The position numbers and the translations under genes were made by a program. Shown piece by piece: positions 1-7,343 of a stretch of DNA of 64,000 bases. The stretch spans positions 682,001 through 746,000 of the forward strand of contig CAWACW010000012.1 of assembly GCA_963780635.1 (NCBI GenBank). The letters run 5' to 3'. Origin of the DNA: DATEPR01 sp963780635. GTDB taxonomy: Bacteria; Actinomycetota; Actinomycetes; Mycobacteriales; Pseudonocardiaceae. The notes beneath the pieces are model-generated. The model worked only from the letters and a program-made list of their open reading frames with translations. It was not told the origin of the DNA and did no database searches. The stretch's first letter is position 1, and each line of letters begins with the position of its first letter.

Positions 1-610
1 ACCGAGGCCAGCTGAAGTTGCCGCCCTCGGGGAACAGCAGTAGGGCGTCACCCGCTGACATCGTCGCCGCGAGCTCACCCAGTCTGCGCCGGGTACCTCC
101 GGTCCGCCGGGACACGAAGCACAGCGGCAGGTGATCGCCCGCCAGGTCGATGACCGGTTCGGCGCGCAACGCCGCGGTGAGCACGATGCCCAGTCGCAGT
201 TCGTAGTGCACCGACAGCAGCCATGCGATGAACACCGAGTCGCCGGGGCCGCAGTGCCGCGCCAGCACGATCAGCGGATGACCGGTCGCGACCTGCGCCC
301 GAGTCACCGAACCGGCCTCCAGTTCGACGCGTACGTCGAGCAGCGAGCGCAGGATCCGGTACGCGCGGTCGGCCACCTCGCGCACGAACGCCTGCCAGTC
401 CCGCTGCCTGCGCAGCACCACCCCGGGCAGCAACGACAGCTCGACGCCGGCGTACGCCACGACCAGCAGCACGGTCCGCACCGGCAGGCTGGACCGCGTC
501 ACGGCGGCGACCACGAGTGCGACGAGCAGCGCGGGCAGAGTCAGGGCGAACACGACGAGATCGAGCAGTGCCACGACCGGCACCATCACGATCCGGCACG
601 CTGTCCTCAC
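1..610 (-). CDS. lysophospholipid acyltransferase family protein (PlsC-like), cut by window edge
   Basis: Membrane acyltransferase of the PlsC family, expected to move an acyl chain onto a lysolipid or similar acceptor. About 203 residues are visible and the C-terminus runs off the window. The N-terminus is hydrophobic (residues ~8-38 and ~45-62). The catalytic HX4D motif reads HCGPGD at about 119-124, and an FPEGGNFSW motif, matching acyltransferase motif III, lies at the window edge. The GTG start at 610 overlaps the stop of the patatin gene by 4 bases (GTGA), so the two are probably translationally coupled. The longest open frame here is a shadow; this frame was chosen because both motifs fall in it. 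Confidence 0.8.
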   Translation of the reverse strand, partial: MRTACRIVMVPVVALLDLVVFALTLPALLVALVVAAVTRSSLPVRTVLLVVAYAGVELSLLPGVVLRRQRDWQAFVREVADRAYRILRSLLDVRVELEAGSVTRAQVATGHPLIVLARHCGPGDSVFIAWLLSVHYELRLGIVLTAALRAEPVIDLAGDHLPLCFVSRRTGGTRRRLGELAATMSAGDALLLFPEGGNFSWPR

Positions 611-1437
611 GACAGCGCCGCGAGATAGTCCCGGGTGGCCTGGTAGGCCAGTTCGGCCCGGCTGCCGATCCGCTTGCTGTCCCGGTAGCGCAGGTTCTCC
701 CAGGTGGTGGCCCGGCCCGGGGACTGGCCCGTGGGCAGCAGGTGCACGGTGACGCCGTCGGGCACCAGGCTCAGGTCGGTGTGGAACCGGTGTCTGCGGG
801 CGATCTCGAACGCCACGAAACCGACCTCCCACGGGTAGCGGGGCACCGCCAGGTCCTCCTCGACGCGGCCGACATGCAGCACCCACACCGTGTCCGCGCC
901 GCGTTGCACCGCACGGCCCAGCGGGATGCTGTTGACCAGACCGCCGTCCAGGAAGTGCTCGTCGCCGATCCGCACCGGCGGGAACACACCGGGTAGCGCG
1001 CAGGACGCCAGCACGGCGTCGATCAGGTCACCGGAGCCGAACCAGTGCTCTCGGGCACCCTCGATGCTGGCCGCGACGCACTCGAACGGCACCACCAGGT
1101 CGCCGAACGTGCGCACCGGCAGCCGCTCGGTGAGCAGCGCGCGCAGTTCGTCGTTGCCGTGCAGGGCGTTGCCGGAGCGGACCAGCGTCACGACCCGGCC
1201 GAACATCGAGCCGCCGAGCACGTCGTGCGCGGCCAGCTCCTCCCAGGTGGTGAGCAGGTCCTTCGCCCCGCGCGGTGTCGGGTCGGCGGCGATCGCGGCT
1301 CCGTTGATCGCGCCGATCGAGGTGCCGCAGATCAGGTCGGGCACGATGCCCGCCTCGGCGAGCGCGCGGGCCATCCCCGCTTCGGCGGCGCCGAGAATGC
1401 CGCCGCCGCCCAGCACGAACGCGTTTGTGGTCATCAC
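607..1437 (-). CDS. patatin-like phospholipase family protein
   Basis: Serine acyl hydrolase of the patatin/RssA type, expected to cleave acyl esters of lipids with a Ser-Asp dyad. The glycine-rich oxyanion segment GGGGILG is at residues 10-16, the nucleophile motif GTSIG at 38-42 (Ser40), and the catalytic Asp lies in LDGG near residue 164. At 276 residues it is a single compact domain of normal family length with no signal peptide. The start could be either of two adjacent ATGs. It is first in an operon with the acyltransferase, which suggests lipid remodelling: one enzyme removes acyl chains and the other adds them. Confidence 0.85.
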   Translation of the reverse strand: MMTTNAFVLGGGGILGAAEAGMARALAEAGIVPDLICGTSIGAINGAAIAADPTPRGAKDLLTTWEELAAHDVLGGSMFGRVVTLVRSGNALHGNDELRALLTERLPVRTFGDLVVPFECVAASIEGAREHWFGSGDLIDAVLASCALPGVFPPVRIGDEHFLDGGLVNSIPLGRAVQRGADTVWVLHVGRVEEDLAVPRYPWEVGFVAFEIARRHRFHTDLSLVPDGVTVHLLPTGQSPGRATTWENLRYRDSKRIGSRAELAYQATRDYLAALS

Positions 1438-1470
1438 CTGTGACCTATACCCGATATCGCGGGCGGTCGC

Positions 1471-1650
1471 TCAGGTCAGTTCCCGTCGAAGTCCACAGAG
1501 CGACCCACCTCGGCCCAGCGAGCGCGCGGTCGCTCAAGTCAGCTCCCGTCGAAGTCCACAGACCGACCCACCTCGGCCCAGCGGGCGTCCGCTCAGGTCA
1601 GCTCCCGTCGAAGTCCACGGAGCGACCCACCTCGGCCCAGTGGGCGTCCG
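1471..1650. repeat. tandem duplication of the 3' end of the SDR gene
   Basis: Three near-identical copies begin at about 1471, 1534 and 1593, with spacings of 63 and 59 bases. The last copy is the real 3' end of the SDR gene (stop at 1598), and the other two lie downstream of its stop. Each carries the antisense of the last codons (AEVGRSVDFDGS) plus the stop. The copies differ at only a few positions, so the duplication is recent or homogenised. No protein needs the outer copies. Confidence 0.85.
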
Positions 1651-2431
1651 CCGCGGTCAGCTCGGCGAGCTGCCGCGCGGTCATGTCGACGGCGGAGCGG
1701 CCCAGCACCAGGTGCAGCGGCGGTTCGGGCAGTTCGGTGATCTCCAGGAACACCCTGGCGACCTTCGCCGGGTCGATCGGCTCGCGGCCCCGCTCGGCGG
1801 CCAGGAACCGGACCATCGCGCCGATCGTGGCGTCGTACTCGGGGCGGATCTCGCCGACCGTCATCGACGGGCCGGACCAGTCGGTGCGCATCAGGCCCGG
1901 CTCGGCCATCGTCACCTTGACGCCCCGGTTCGCGACCTCCTGCGCCAGCACCCCGGAGAACCCCTCGGTGGCGAACTTGGCGCTCTGGTACGCGCCGACG
2001 CCGGGTGCGGTGAACCGGCCGCCGATGGAGGTGACCTGGATGAAGTGGCCGCGGCCCTGCTCCAGGAACACCGGCAGCGCCGCCTTGGTGACGTGGACCG
2101 TGCCGAAGAACACGGCCTCGATCTGGGCCCGGAAGTCGGCCGCCGAGACGTCCTCGATGGGCGCCATGTTCGCGTAGCCGGCGTTGTTCACGACCACGTC
2201 CAGGTGGCCGAACCGGTCCACGGCGGCCCGGACGGCGTCCTCGGCGGCCGCCGGGTCGGTCACGTCCAGTGGATACGGCAGGACCGTGTCCGGGTACTTC
2301 GCGGCCAGATCGGCGAGGGCGCTCGTGTCGCGGGCCGTGGCCACGACGTCGTGCCCGGCGGCCAGCGCCTCCTCGGCGACGGCCCGACCCAGGCCACGGG
2401 AACTTCCGGTGACGAACCAGACCTTGCTCAT
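1598..2431 (-). CDS. SDR family NAD(P)-dependent oxidoreductase
   Basis: Classical short-chain dehydrogenase of 277 residues. The cofactor motif TGSSRGLG is at the N-terminus (residues ~8-15). NNAG follows near residue 80, then the catalytic Ser (TSIGG) and a YQSAK motif (YxxxK). The length and the LxRTDWSG region suit the subgroup acting on small carbonyl or alcohol substrates; the substrate is not visible. The ATG at 2431 was chosen over an upstream in-frame ATG because GGAGAG sits just in front of it. It is divergent from a TetR gene across a 61-base promoter region, so it is probably a target of that repressor. Confidence 0.88.
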   Translation of the reverse strand: MSKVWFVTGSSRGLGRAVAEEALAAGHDVVATARDTSALADLAAKYPDTVLPYPLDVTDPAAAEDAVRAAVDRFGHLDVVVNNAGYANMAPIEDVSAADFRAQIEAVFFGTVHVTKAALPVFLEQGRGHFIQVTSIGGRFTAPGVGAYQSAKFATEGFSGVLAQEVANRGVKVTMAEPGLMRTDWSGPSMTVGEIRPEYDATIGAMVRFLAAERGREPIDPAKVARVFLEITELPEPPLHLVLGRSAVDMTARQLAELTAADAHWAEVGRSVDFDGS

Positions 2432-2444
2432 CAGCTCTCCAGAC

Positions 2445-2482
2445 TTAACAAAACAATGTTCTCTTAACAAGACAACAGTGTT
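2445..2482. promoter_or_regulatory. probable TetR operator between the SDR and tetR genes
   Basis: This short A/T-rich intergenic stretch contains two related direct copies, TTAACAAAACAATGTT (2445-2460) and TTAACAAGACAACAGTGTT (2464-2482). Each contains an imperfect ACAA..TGTT dyad. It lies between divergent starts at 2431 and 2493, where a TetR-family repressor would control both directions. This is an inference from position and symmetry. Confidence 0.5.
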
Positions 2483-2492
2483 GCACTAACCT

Positions 2493-3149
2493 GTGGATGT
2501 GGCAACCACGGAACCGGCCTTCCAGCGCGCCCGCCGGCCGGAACACAAGGCGCAGCGGGTCGACGCGATCCTCGCTGCGGCGCGGACGCTCGGTCTGCGA
2601 CGCGGCGTCCGGTCGGTCAGCCTGACCGACATCGCGGCCGAGGTCGGCATCCACAAGTCGGCGGTGCTCCGCTACTTCGAGACCCGCGAGGAGATCTACC
2701 TGCGGCTCACGGCGGCGGGCTGGCGGGACTGGGTCGGCGCGGTCCGCGCCGAGCTGACCGGCACCGGGCCGGACGCGCTCGCCACCGCACTGACCAGCAC
2801 CCTCGCCGCCCGGCCGCTGTTCTGCGAGTTGCTCGCGCACGCACCGCTGCACCTGGAGCGACACGTATCCTCCGAAGCCGTGCGCGACTTCAAGCTGACC
2901 GGCCTGGCCGCCGCCGACGAACTACGCGAGCTGGCCGAGGAGGCGGTGCCCGCGCTGCGGCCGGGCGGCGGGATCGACCTGGTCGTCGGTGTCACGGCAC
3001 TGGCCGCGTCGCTCTGGCAGATCTCCCATCCACCGCAGACGCTGGCCGACCTCTACCGCAGCGATCCACGGCTCGCGCACGCCGCCGTGGACTTCCCGGT
3101 CCGCCTGCGACACCTGACGCTCGCGCTGATCACCGGGCTCGCGGCATGA
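2493..3149 (+). CDS. TetR/AcrR family transcriptional regulator
   Basis: One-component repressor of 218 residues. The N-terminal helix-turn-helix (~24-68) has the family pattern, with TDIAAEVGIHKSAVLRYF as recognition region. The remainder is the variable helical ligand-binding domain. It starts at a GTG, and its stop overlaps the start of the alcohol dehydrogenase by four bases (ATGA), so the two are co-transcribed. It probably represses its own operon and the divergent SDR, linking both oxidoreductases to one inducer. Confidence 0.88.
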   Translation: MDVATTEPAFQRARRPEHKAQRVDAILAAARTLGLRRGVRSVSLTDIAAEVGIHKSAVLRYFETREEIYLRLTAAGWRDWVGAVRAELTGTGPDALATALTSTLAARPLFCELLAHAPLHLERHVSSEAVRDFKLTGLAAADELRELAEEAVPALRPGGGIDLVVGVTALAASLWQISHPPQTLADLYRSDPRLAHAAVDFPVRLRHLTLALITGLAA

Positions 3150-4189
3150 AGGCCGTGCGCTACGCCGAGTACGGTGCCCTCCCGGCCCCGACGGACGTGC
3201 CCGAGCCCGCGTGCCCGGAGGGCGGCGTGGTGATCGCGGTCCGCGCGACCGGGGTGTGCCGATCGGACTGGCACGCCTGGCAGGGCCACGACCCGGTCAC
3301 GCTGCCGCACGTCCCCGGGCACGAACTGGCGGGCGTCGTGGCGGAGGCCGGGCCGGGCGTGACCCGCTGGCGGGTGGGCGACCGGGTCACCGTGCCCTTC
3401 GTGTGTGGCTGCGGGAAGTGTGAGTACTGCCGGGCGGGCGAGGCCCAGGTCTGTCCACAACAGACACAGCCGGGCTTCACCGGGCCGGGCTCGTTCGCCG
3501 AACAGGTCGCGATCCACGCGGCGGACGTGAACCTGGTGGCACTGCCCGACTCGCTGGACTTCGTCACGGCCGCGTCGCTGGGTTGCCGGTTCGCCACGGC
3601 GTTCCGCGCGCTGACCGTGCACGGCAGGCTGCGCCGCGGGGACTGGCTGGCGGTGCACGGGTGCGGCGGCGTCGGCCTGTCCGCCGTCATGATCGCGGCC
3701 GCGCTCGGCGCCCGGGTGGTCGCGGTCGACGTCTCCCCCGCCGCGCTGGAGCTGGCTCGTGAGCTGGGTGCCGAGCACGTCGTCGCGGGCGATACCGACA
3801 CGGTCGCCGCCGTGCGCGAGCTGACCGGTGGCGGCGCGCACGTGTCGGTGGACGCGCTGGGCTCCCCCGCCACCGCTGTCGCGTCAGTGCGCTGCCTGCG
3901 CAGGCGCGGCAGGCACGTCCAGGTCGGCCTGCTGCTGGCCGACGCGGCCACCCCACCACTGCCGATGGACCTCGTGGTCGCGCACGAACTGGAGATCTAC
4001 GGTTCGCACGGCATGGCCGCGCACGAGTACCCGGCCATGCTCGCCCTGGTCGCCGACGGCACCCTGCGACCGGATCGGCTGGTCGGGGCCGTGATCGGGC
4101 TCGACGACGCGGGCGCTGCGCTGGCCTGTCTGGATCGGCACGCGGCGGCGGGCATGACAGTGGTCACCCTCCCCGCGGTCGGGTCGTGA
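3146..4189 (+). CDS. zinc-dependent alcohol dehydrogenase (MDR superfamily)
   Basis: Medium-chain dehydrogenase of 347 residues that oxidises alcohols, or reduces carbonyls, with NAD(P). Catalytic zinc ligands are visible in VCRSD (Cys ~37) and GHE (~60). The four-cysteine structural zinc loop reads CGCGKCEYCRAGEAQVC (~88-104), and the Rossmann glycine motif is GCGGVG. All key residues are present. Coupling to the TetR gene by a 4-base overlap suggests substrate-induced expression. The substrate cannot be read from the sequence. Confidence 0.88.
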   Translation: MKAVRYAEYGALPAPTDVPEPACPEGGVVIAVRATGVCRSDWHAWQGHDPVTLPHVPGHELAGVVAEAGPGVTRWRVGDRVTVPFVCGCGKCEYCRAGEAQVCPQQTQPGFTGPGSFAEQVAIHAADVNLVALPDSLDFVTAASLGCRFATAFRALTVHGRLRRGDWLAVHGCGGVGLSAVMIAAALGARVVAVDVSPAALELARELGAEHVVAGDTDTVAAVRELTGGGAHVSVDALGSPATAVASVRCLRRRGRHVQVGLLLADAATPPLPMDLVVAHELEIYGSHGMAAHEYPAMLALVADGTLRPDRLVGAVIGLDDAGAALACLDRHAAAGMTVVTLPAVGS

Positions 4190-4251
4190 CATTTCGGCGT
4201 TCCGGCGCGATGTAGCCGGTGACGCCACCTGACGAACCCGGAGACACACGC

Positions 4252-4896
4252 GTGGACTTCACCCTCACCATGCGGGCACTGGCCCGCCGCTGGTACGTGG
4301 CCGTCCCGGTGTTCGTCCTCGTCCTGGCCGTCTCCTGGTTCGTCGCCGACACCACTCCGCACCAGTACGAGTCGACCGGCACGGTGATGCTCAGCGAGCC
4401 ATCGCCCAGTGCCGCCCTGGCCGATCACTCGCTGGGCGCGAACCAGATCGCGAACCCGCTGCTGTCCGTCCCGGACAGCCTCACCACGGACGCGGCACTG
4501 CTGATCCAGAGCCTGAACAGCCCGGCCGTGGAACGGCAGGTCAAGGCCCTCGGCGGCACGGCGACGTTCACCGCGGACAACGGCAAGCTCATCGGCCCGT
4601 TCATCGTCGTCACAGCGGACGCACCGACGCCCGGTGCCGTACAGCGGACGGTGACGCTGGCGATGCGGGTCGTCCGGCAGGAACTGGCACAGCGGCAGCA
4701 CGCGCTCGGCGCGCCCGCGAAGTCGTACATCCAGATCAAGGACGTCGTGCTGCCGAGCACGCCGACCCACAAGCTGGGCGGCAAGTCCCGCCTGCTGATC
4801 GCGGTCGCGGTGCTGGCCGTGTCCGCGAGCCTGTGCGCGGCCTACGCCGCCGAGACGTACGGCCGACGGCGACAGCGGCTACGTCCCGCGGTGTAG
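4252..4896 (+). CDS. Wzz/YveK-like chain-length determinant family membrane protein
   Basis: A 214-residue protein with the polysaccharide co-polymerase layout. A transmembrane helix lies near the N-terminus (VAVPVFVLVLAVSWFVA), a long extracytoplasmic region follows, and a second helix (LLIAVAVLAVSASLCAAYA) ends in a basic tail. Such proteins set chain length or assist export of surface polysaccharide. No kinase domain or glycosyltransferase neighbour is present, so the role is tentative. The GTG at 4252 has GGAGA seven bases upstream; an earlier in-frame GTG at 4219 lacks an obvious ribosome site. Confidence 0.6.
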   Translation: MDFTLTMRALARRWYVAVPVFVLVLAVSWFVADTTPHQYESTGTVMLSEPSPSAALADHSLGANQIANPLLSVPDSLTTDAALLIQSLNSPAVERQVKALGGTATFTADNGKLIGPFIVVTADAPTPGAVQRTVTLAMRVVRQELAQRQHALGAPAKSYIQIKDVVLPSTPTHKLGGKSRLLIAVAVLAVSASLCAAYAAETYGRRRQRLRPAV

Positions 4897-4954
4897 GCGC
4901 AAGAGCCTCCCGCCGCCCGACGACCCGTGGCCGCGGGACGCCCACGATGAGGCC

Positions 4955-5359
4955 ATGCCAGTCGGACGAAGTGCCGGAGTACTGCTGGCGGTTGTCGCCG
5001 CCAGCCTCGGAGTGATGTCGTACCTGCACCTGCGCGCCGGCCTCGGCTCGAACGGCAGCCCGCCGTTCTCGGCGGACGAGGCAGGCAGCGCGGAGGCCGT
5101 GATCGGCGTGGTGCTGCTCGCGGCAGCCGTCCTCGTGCTGGTGGTGCCCGAGCGGGCCAGGACCGCAGCGACCGCCGCCACCGCGTTCGCGATCGCCGGC
5201 TTCGTGATCGGCCTGACGATCACCGTTCGTTTCGGCGACGCCACCGACATCGCGTACCACTCGACAGTGCTGCCGATCCTGGTGCTCATCCTGGCGCTGA
5301 TCCGGCGCACGGGTGAATTCGATCGAGCAGGCAGGGCTTCGGTAGCGTCGCGCCGGTGA
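4955..5359 (+). CDS. small multipass membrane protein, unknown function
   Basis: I do not recognise a named family. The 134-residue protein has about four hydrophobic helices (starting at ~8, ~48, ~72 and ~110) and a short basic C-terminus. No catalytic motif is seen. Its stop overlaps the GTG of the LLM oxidoreductase (GTGA at 5356), so the two are probably co-translated. Confidence 0.6.
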   Translation: MPVGRSAGVLLAVVAASLGVMSYLHLRAGLGSNGSPPFSADEAGSAEAVIGVVLLAAAVLVLVVPERARTAATAATAFAIAGFVIGLTITVRFGDATDIAYHSTVLPILVLILALIRRTGEFDRAGRASVASRR

Positions 5360-6192
5360 CCGGCTACGGCGTGTACCTGCCCACTTTCGGCCCGCTCGCC
5401 GATCCGGGCGTCCTGGTGGAGGTGGCCCGGCGTGCCGAGGCCGCGGGCTGGGACGGCGTGTTCCTGTGGGAGCACGTGCTGGGCGACGGGCCGGTCGCGG
5501 TGGCCGACCCGTGGGTCAGTCTGGGCGCGATGGCCGCCGTGACCTCACGCATCCGGCTCGGCACCCTGGTCACCCCGTTGGCCCGGCGCCGCCCCGGGGT
5601 ACTGGCTCGGCAAGCGGGCACGCTGAGCAGGCTCAGTGCGGGCCGGTGCGTACTCGGTGTCGGCCTGGGAGCCGACGACCACGGCGACTTCAGCCGGTTC
5701 GGCGAGGCGGCCACCATCGCCGAGCGGGCGGCCATGGCCGACGAGGCACTGGCCGTCATGGCGGCGATGTGGGCAGGCACCGCGTACCGGCACAAGTCGG
5801 TGGACCTACCCGAGGGAGTGCCGGAACCGCACCGGATCCCGGTGTGGGTGGCGGGCACGCTGCCCGCGCTGCGCGCGGCCCGGCGAGCGGCCCGCCAGGA
5901 CGGCCTGGTGCTGCTCGGCTTCGACGGCCGGGCGACACCGGCCACCGTCGAGCACGCGCTGACCGTGCTGCGGGCCAACGGTGTGCCCCCGAGCCGCCCG
6001 TTCGACATCGTGCTCACCGGGAACGCCAGTGCCGCCTGGCCCGACTCGCCGGACCTCGACGTTGCCGCGCTGGCCGGCGCGGGCATGACGTGGTGGGTCG
6101 AGTCGCTGATGCACTACGACCCACTGGAACTGACGCTGCGGGTGATCGACGCGGGACCCGAGGCGGTCAGGGCCGCCAATCCGCGATCGTGA
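5356..6192 (+). CDS. LLM class flavin-dependent oxidoreductase
   Basis: Luciferase-like TIM-barrel flavoprotein of 278 residues, likely using F420 or FMN. Typical segments are visible: an N-terminal strand with PTFGP, VSLGAMAAVTSRIRLGTLVTP (~55-75), GRCVLGVGLGADDHGDFSRFG (~95-115), and RIPVWVAG before the C-terminal half. Substrate unknown. The last codons (from about 6164) and the stop lie inside a 59-bp copy of the antisense 3' end of the neighbouring isochorismatase gene, so the C-terminus appears to have been replaced by a duplication. Confidence 0.82.
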   Translation: MTGYGVYLPTFGPLADPGVLVEVARRAEAAGWDGVFLWEHVLGDGPVAVADPWVSLGAMAAVTSRIRLGTLVTPLARRRPGVLARQAGTLSRLSAGRCVLGVGLGADDHGDFSRFGEAATIAERAAMADEALAVMAAMWAGTAYRHKSVDLPEGVPEPHRIPVWVAGTLPALRAARRAARQDGLVLLGFDGRATPATVEHALTVLRANGVPPSRPFDIVLTGNASAAWPDSPDLDVAALAGAGMTWWVESLMHYDPLELTLRVIDAGPEAVRAANPRS

Positions 6193-6281
6193 CCACCTCG
6201 GCCTGCCGAGCGAACACCCTCTCGGTCAGGGCCGCCAATCCGCGATCGTGACCACCTCGGCCTGCCGAGGGAACACCTTCT
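6164..6281. repeat. 59-bp tandem duplication at the converging gene ends
   Basis: Two near-perfect 59-bp units occupy 6164-6222 and 6223-6281. The second is the genuine 3' end of the isochorismatase gene (stop at 6226). The first is an extra copy that now supplies the stop and final codons of the LLM gene on the other strand. Layout and unit length closely resemble the duplication at 1471-1650. Confidence 0.85.
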
Positions 6282-6774
6282 CGGTCAGCACGCCGTGCAC
6301 CTCGGGATCGGCGTCCAGGCAGCCGTCGGACAGCACCGTCAACCGGAAGTCCAGATCGGCTGCCTGCCGCACGGTGGACAGCACGACACCGCTGGTCGCG
6401 ATGCCGGTCAGCACGAGCGAGTCGATGTCCCGCGCACGCAGAATCACGTCCAGACCGCTGCCCGCGAACGCGCTGACCCGTTTCTTCGTGACGATCACGT
6501 CGCCCGGCTCCGGCGCGACGGCCGGGTCGATCTCCGCGTCCGGGTCACCCGGCCCGAAACGACCGGTGCCCGCGATCGCGCTGAAGGTCTTGTTGCGCGG
6601 GCTGATCTCGGGATGTCCCTCCCGGAAGCCGACGACCACGTAGATCACCGGCAGGCCGGTGGAGCGCGCGGTGCCGATCGCCGAGCCGAGGCGGGACAGG
6701 TAGCCGGAGTCCGAGTCGAAGCGGGACACCATCGACCGTTGGACATCCATCACGAGCAGGGCGCTGTTCGCCAC
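6226..6774 (-). CDS. isochorismatase family hydrolase lacking the usual cysteine
   Basis: Isochorismatase-fold protein of 182 residues. The conserved Asp is in LLVMDVQ (Asp9) and the Lys in VTKKR (~94-98). The loop that normally carries the nucleophilic Cys reads GIATSGVVLST, without cysteine. Enzymes of this fold without the Cys are known to act on vinyl ethers (PhzD type) rather than amides, so amidase activity is unlikely. It lies 10 bases behind the MarR gene in the same operon. GTG start with AAAGGA upstream. Confidence 0.8.
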   Translation of the reverse strand: MANSALLVMDVQRSMVSRFDSDSGYLSRLGSAIGTARSTGLPVIYVVVGFREGHPEISPRNKTFSAIAGTGRFGPGDPDAEIDPAVAPEPGDVIVTKKRVSAFAGSGLDVILRARDIDSLVLTGIATSGVVLSTVRQAADLDFRLTVLSDGCLDADPEVHGVLTEKVFPRQAEVVTIADWRP

Positions 6775-6784
6775 AGGGTTCCTT

Positions 6785-7258
6785 TCAGCGGGTCAGATAG
6801 CGGCCTGCGACCGCCTTGTTGTACCTGGTCAGCAGCGTAGCGAGCTGGTGCAGATCGTCGGCGGACCAGTCGTCGACCAATTCGGCGGCACTCTCGCGCC
6901 GCCGGGAGCGGGTCAGCTCCATCCGGCGTCTGCCCTCGGCCGTGGGCGCGATGATGCTGCGGCGGCGATCGTCGGCGGCGGGCATGCGGTCCACCAGTGC
7001 GCGGCTCTCCATCCCCGCGACCTGGCGACCCGCGGTCGACGGATCGAGCCCGGCGGCGGCGGCCAGCGACCCGATGTCGGTGGGGCCGAGCTTGTCGAGG
7101 GTGCGCAGCAGCAGGTACTCGGCGCGGTCGAGGTCCGCGTAGGCGTCGGTGCGCCTGCGCAGCAGCTCGAAGTTGCGCGCCAGCACGGCCGTGGCCAGCT
7201 CGAGGACGTCCAGTCCGTCCTCGACCCCGTCACACAGGTCGGCGACTGTTGCGGCCAT
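6785..7258 (-). CDS. MarR family transcriptional regulator
   Basis: Winged-helix regulator of 157 residues. The recognition region is IGSLAAAAGLDPSTAGRQVAGM (~60-81), and the wing contains the DDRRRS signature after RMPAAD. The ATG at 7258 is preferred to a GTG two codons upstream because GGGAG is correctly spaced only for the ATG. It is co-transcribed with the isochorismatase-like gene and divergent from the FUSC transporter. The shared region holds strong palindromes, so it probably represses both operons in response to a small aromatic or drug-like ligand. Confidence 0.86.
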   Translation of the reverse strand: MAATVADLCDGVEDGLDVLELATAVLARNFELLRRRTDAYADLDRAEYLLLRTLDKLGPTDIGSLAAAAGLDPSTAGRQVAGMESRALVDRMPAADDRRRSIIAPTAEGRRRMELTRSRRRESAAELVDDWSADDLHQLATLLTRYNKAVAGRYLTR

Positions 7259-7275
7259 CGTCACTCCCGTAACGT

Positions 7276-7311
7276 CGGTATCGTACCGATAATTAGCGGT
7301 ATGATACCGCT
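7276..7311. promoter_or_regulatory. paired palindromes, likely MarR operators
   Basis: Two dyads lie between the divergent marR and FUSC starts: CGGTATCGTACCG (7276-7288, also readable as TATCGTACCGATA at 7279-7291) and AGCGGTATGATACCGCT (7295-7311), a perfect 8-bp inverted repeat around one G. They share GGTAT/ATACC half-sites and are about 20 bases apart centre to centre, as expected for two dimers on one face of the helix. This is the only A/T-rich patch nearby and probably overlaps both promoters. Confidence 0.65.
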
Positions 7312-7343
7312 ATCAGACCAATGATCGCGGAGGGTGGCGGCGC

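Noticed and set aside
75..599. 174-residue minus-strand ORF at the window start
   Set aside because: Arg/Ala-rich shadow. The acyltransferase motifs lie in another minus-strand frame that runs off the window edge.
890..2467. 525-residue plus-strand ORF
   Set aside because: Antisense to the patatin and SDR genes, both with clear motifs; typical high-GC shadow.
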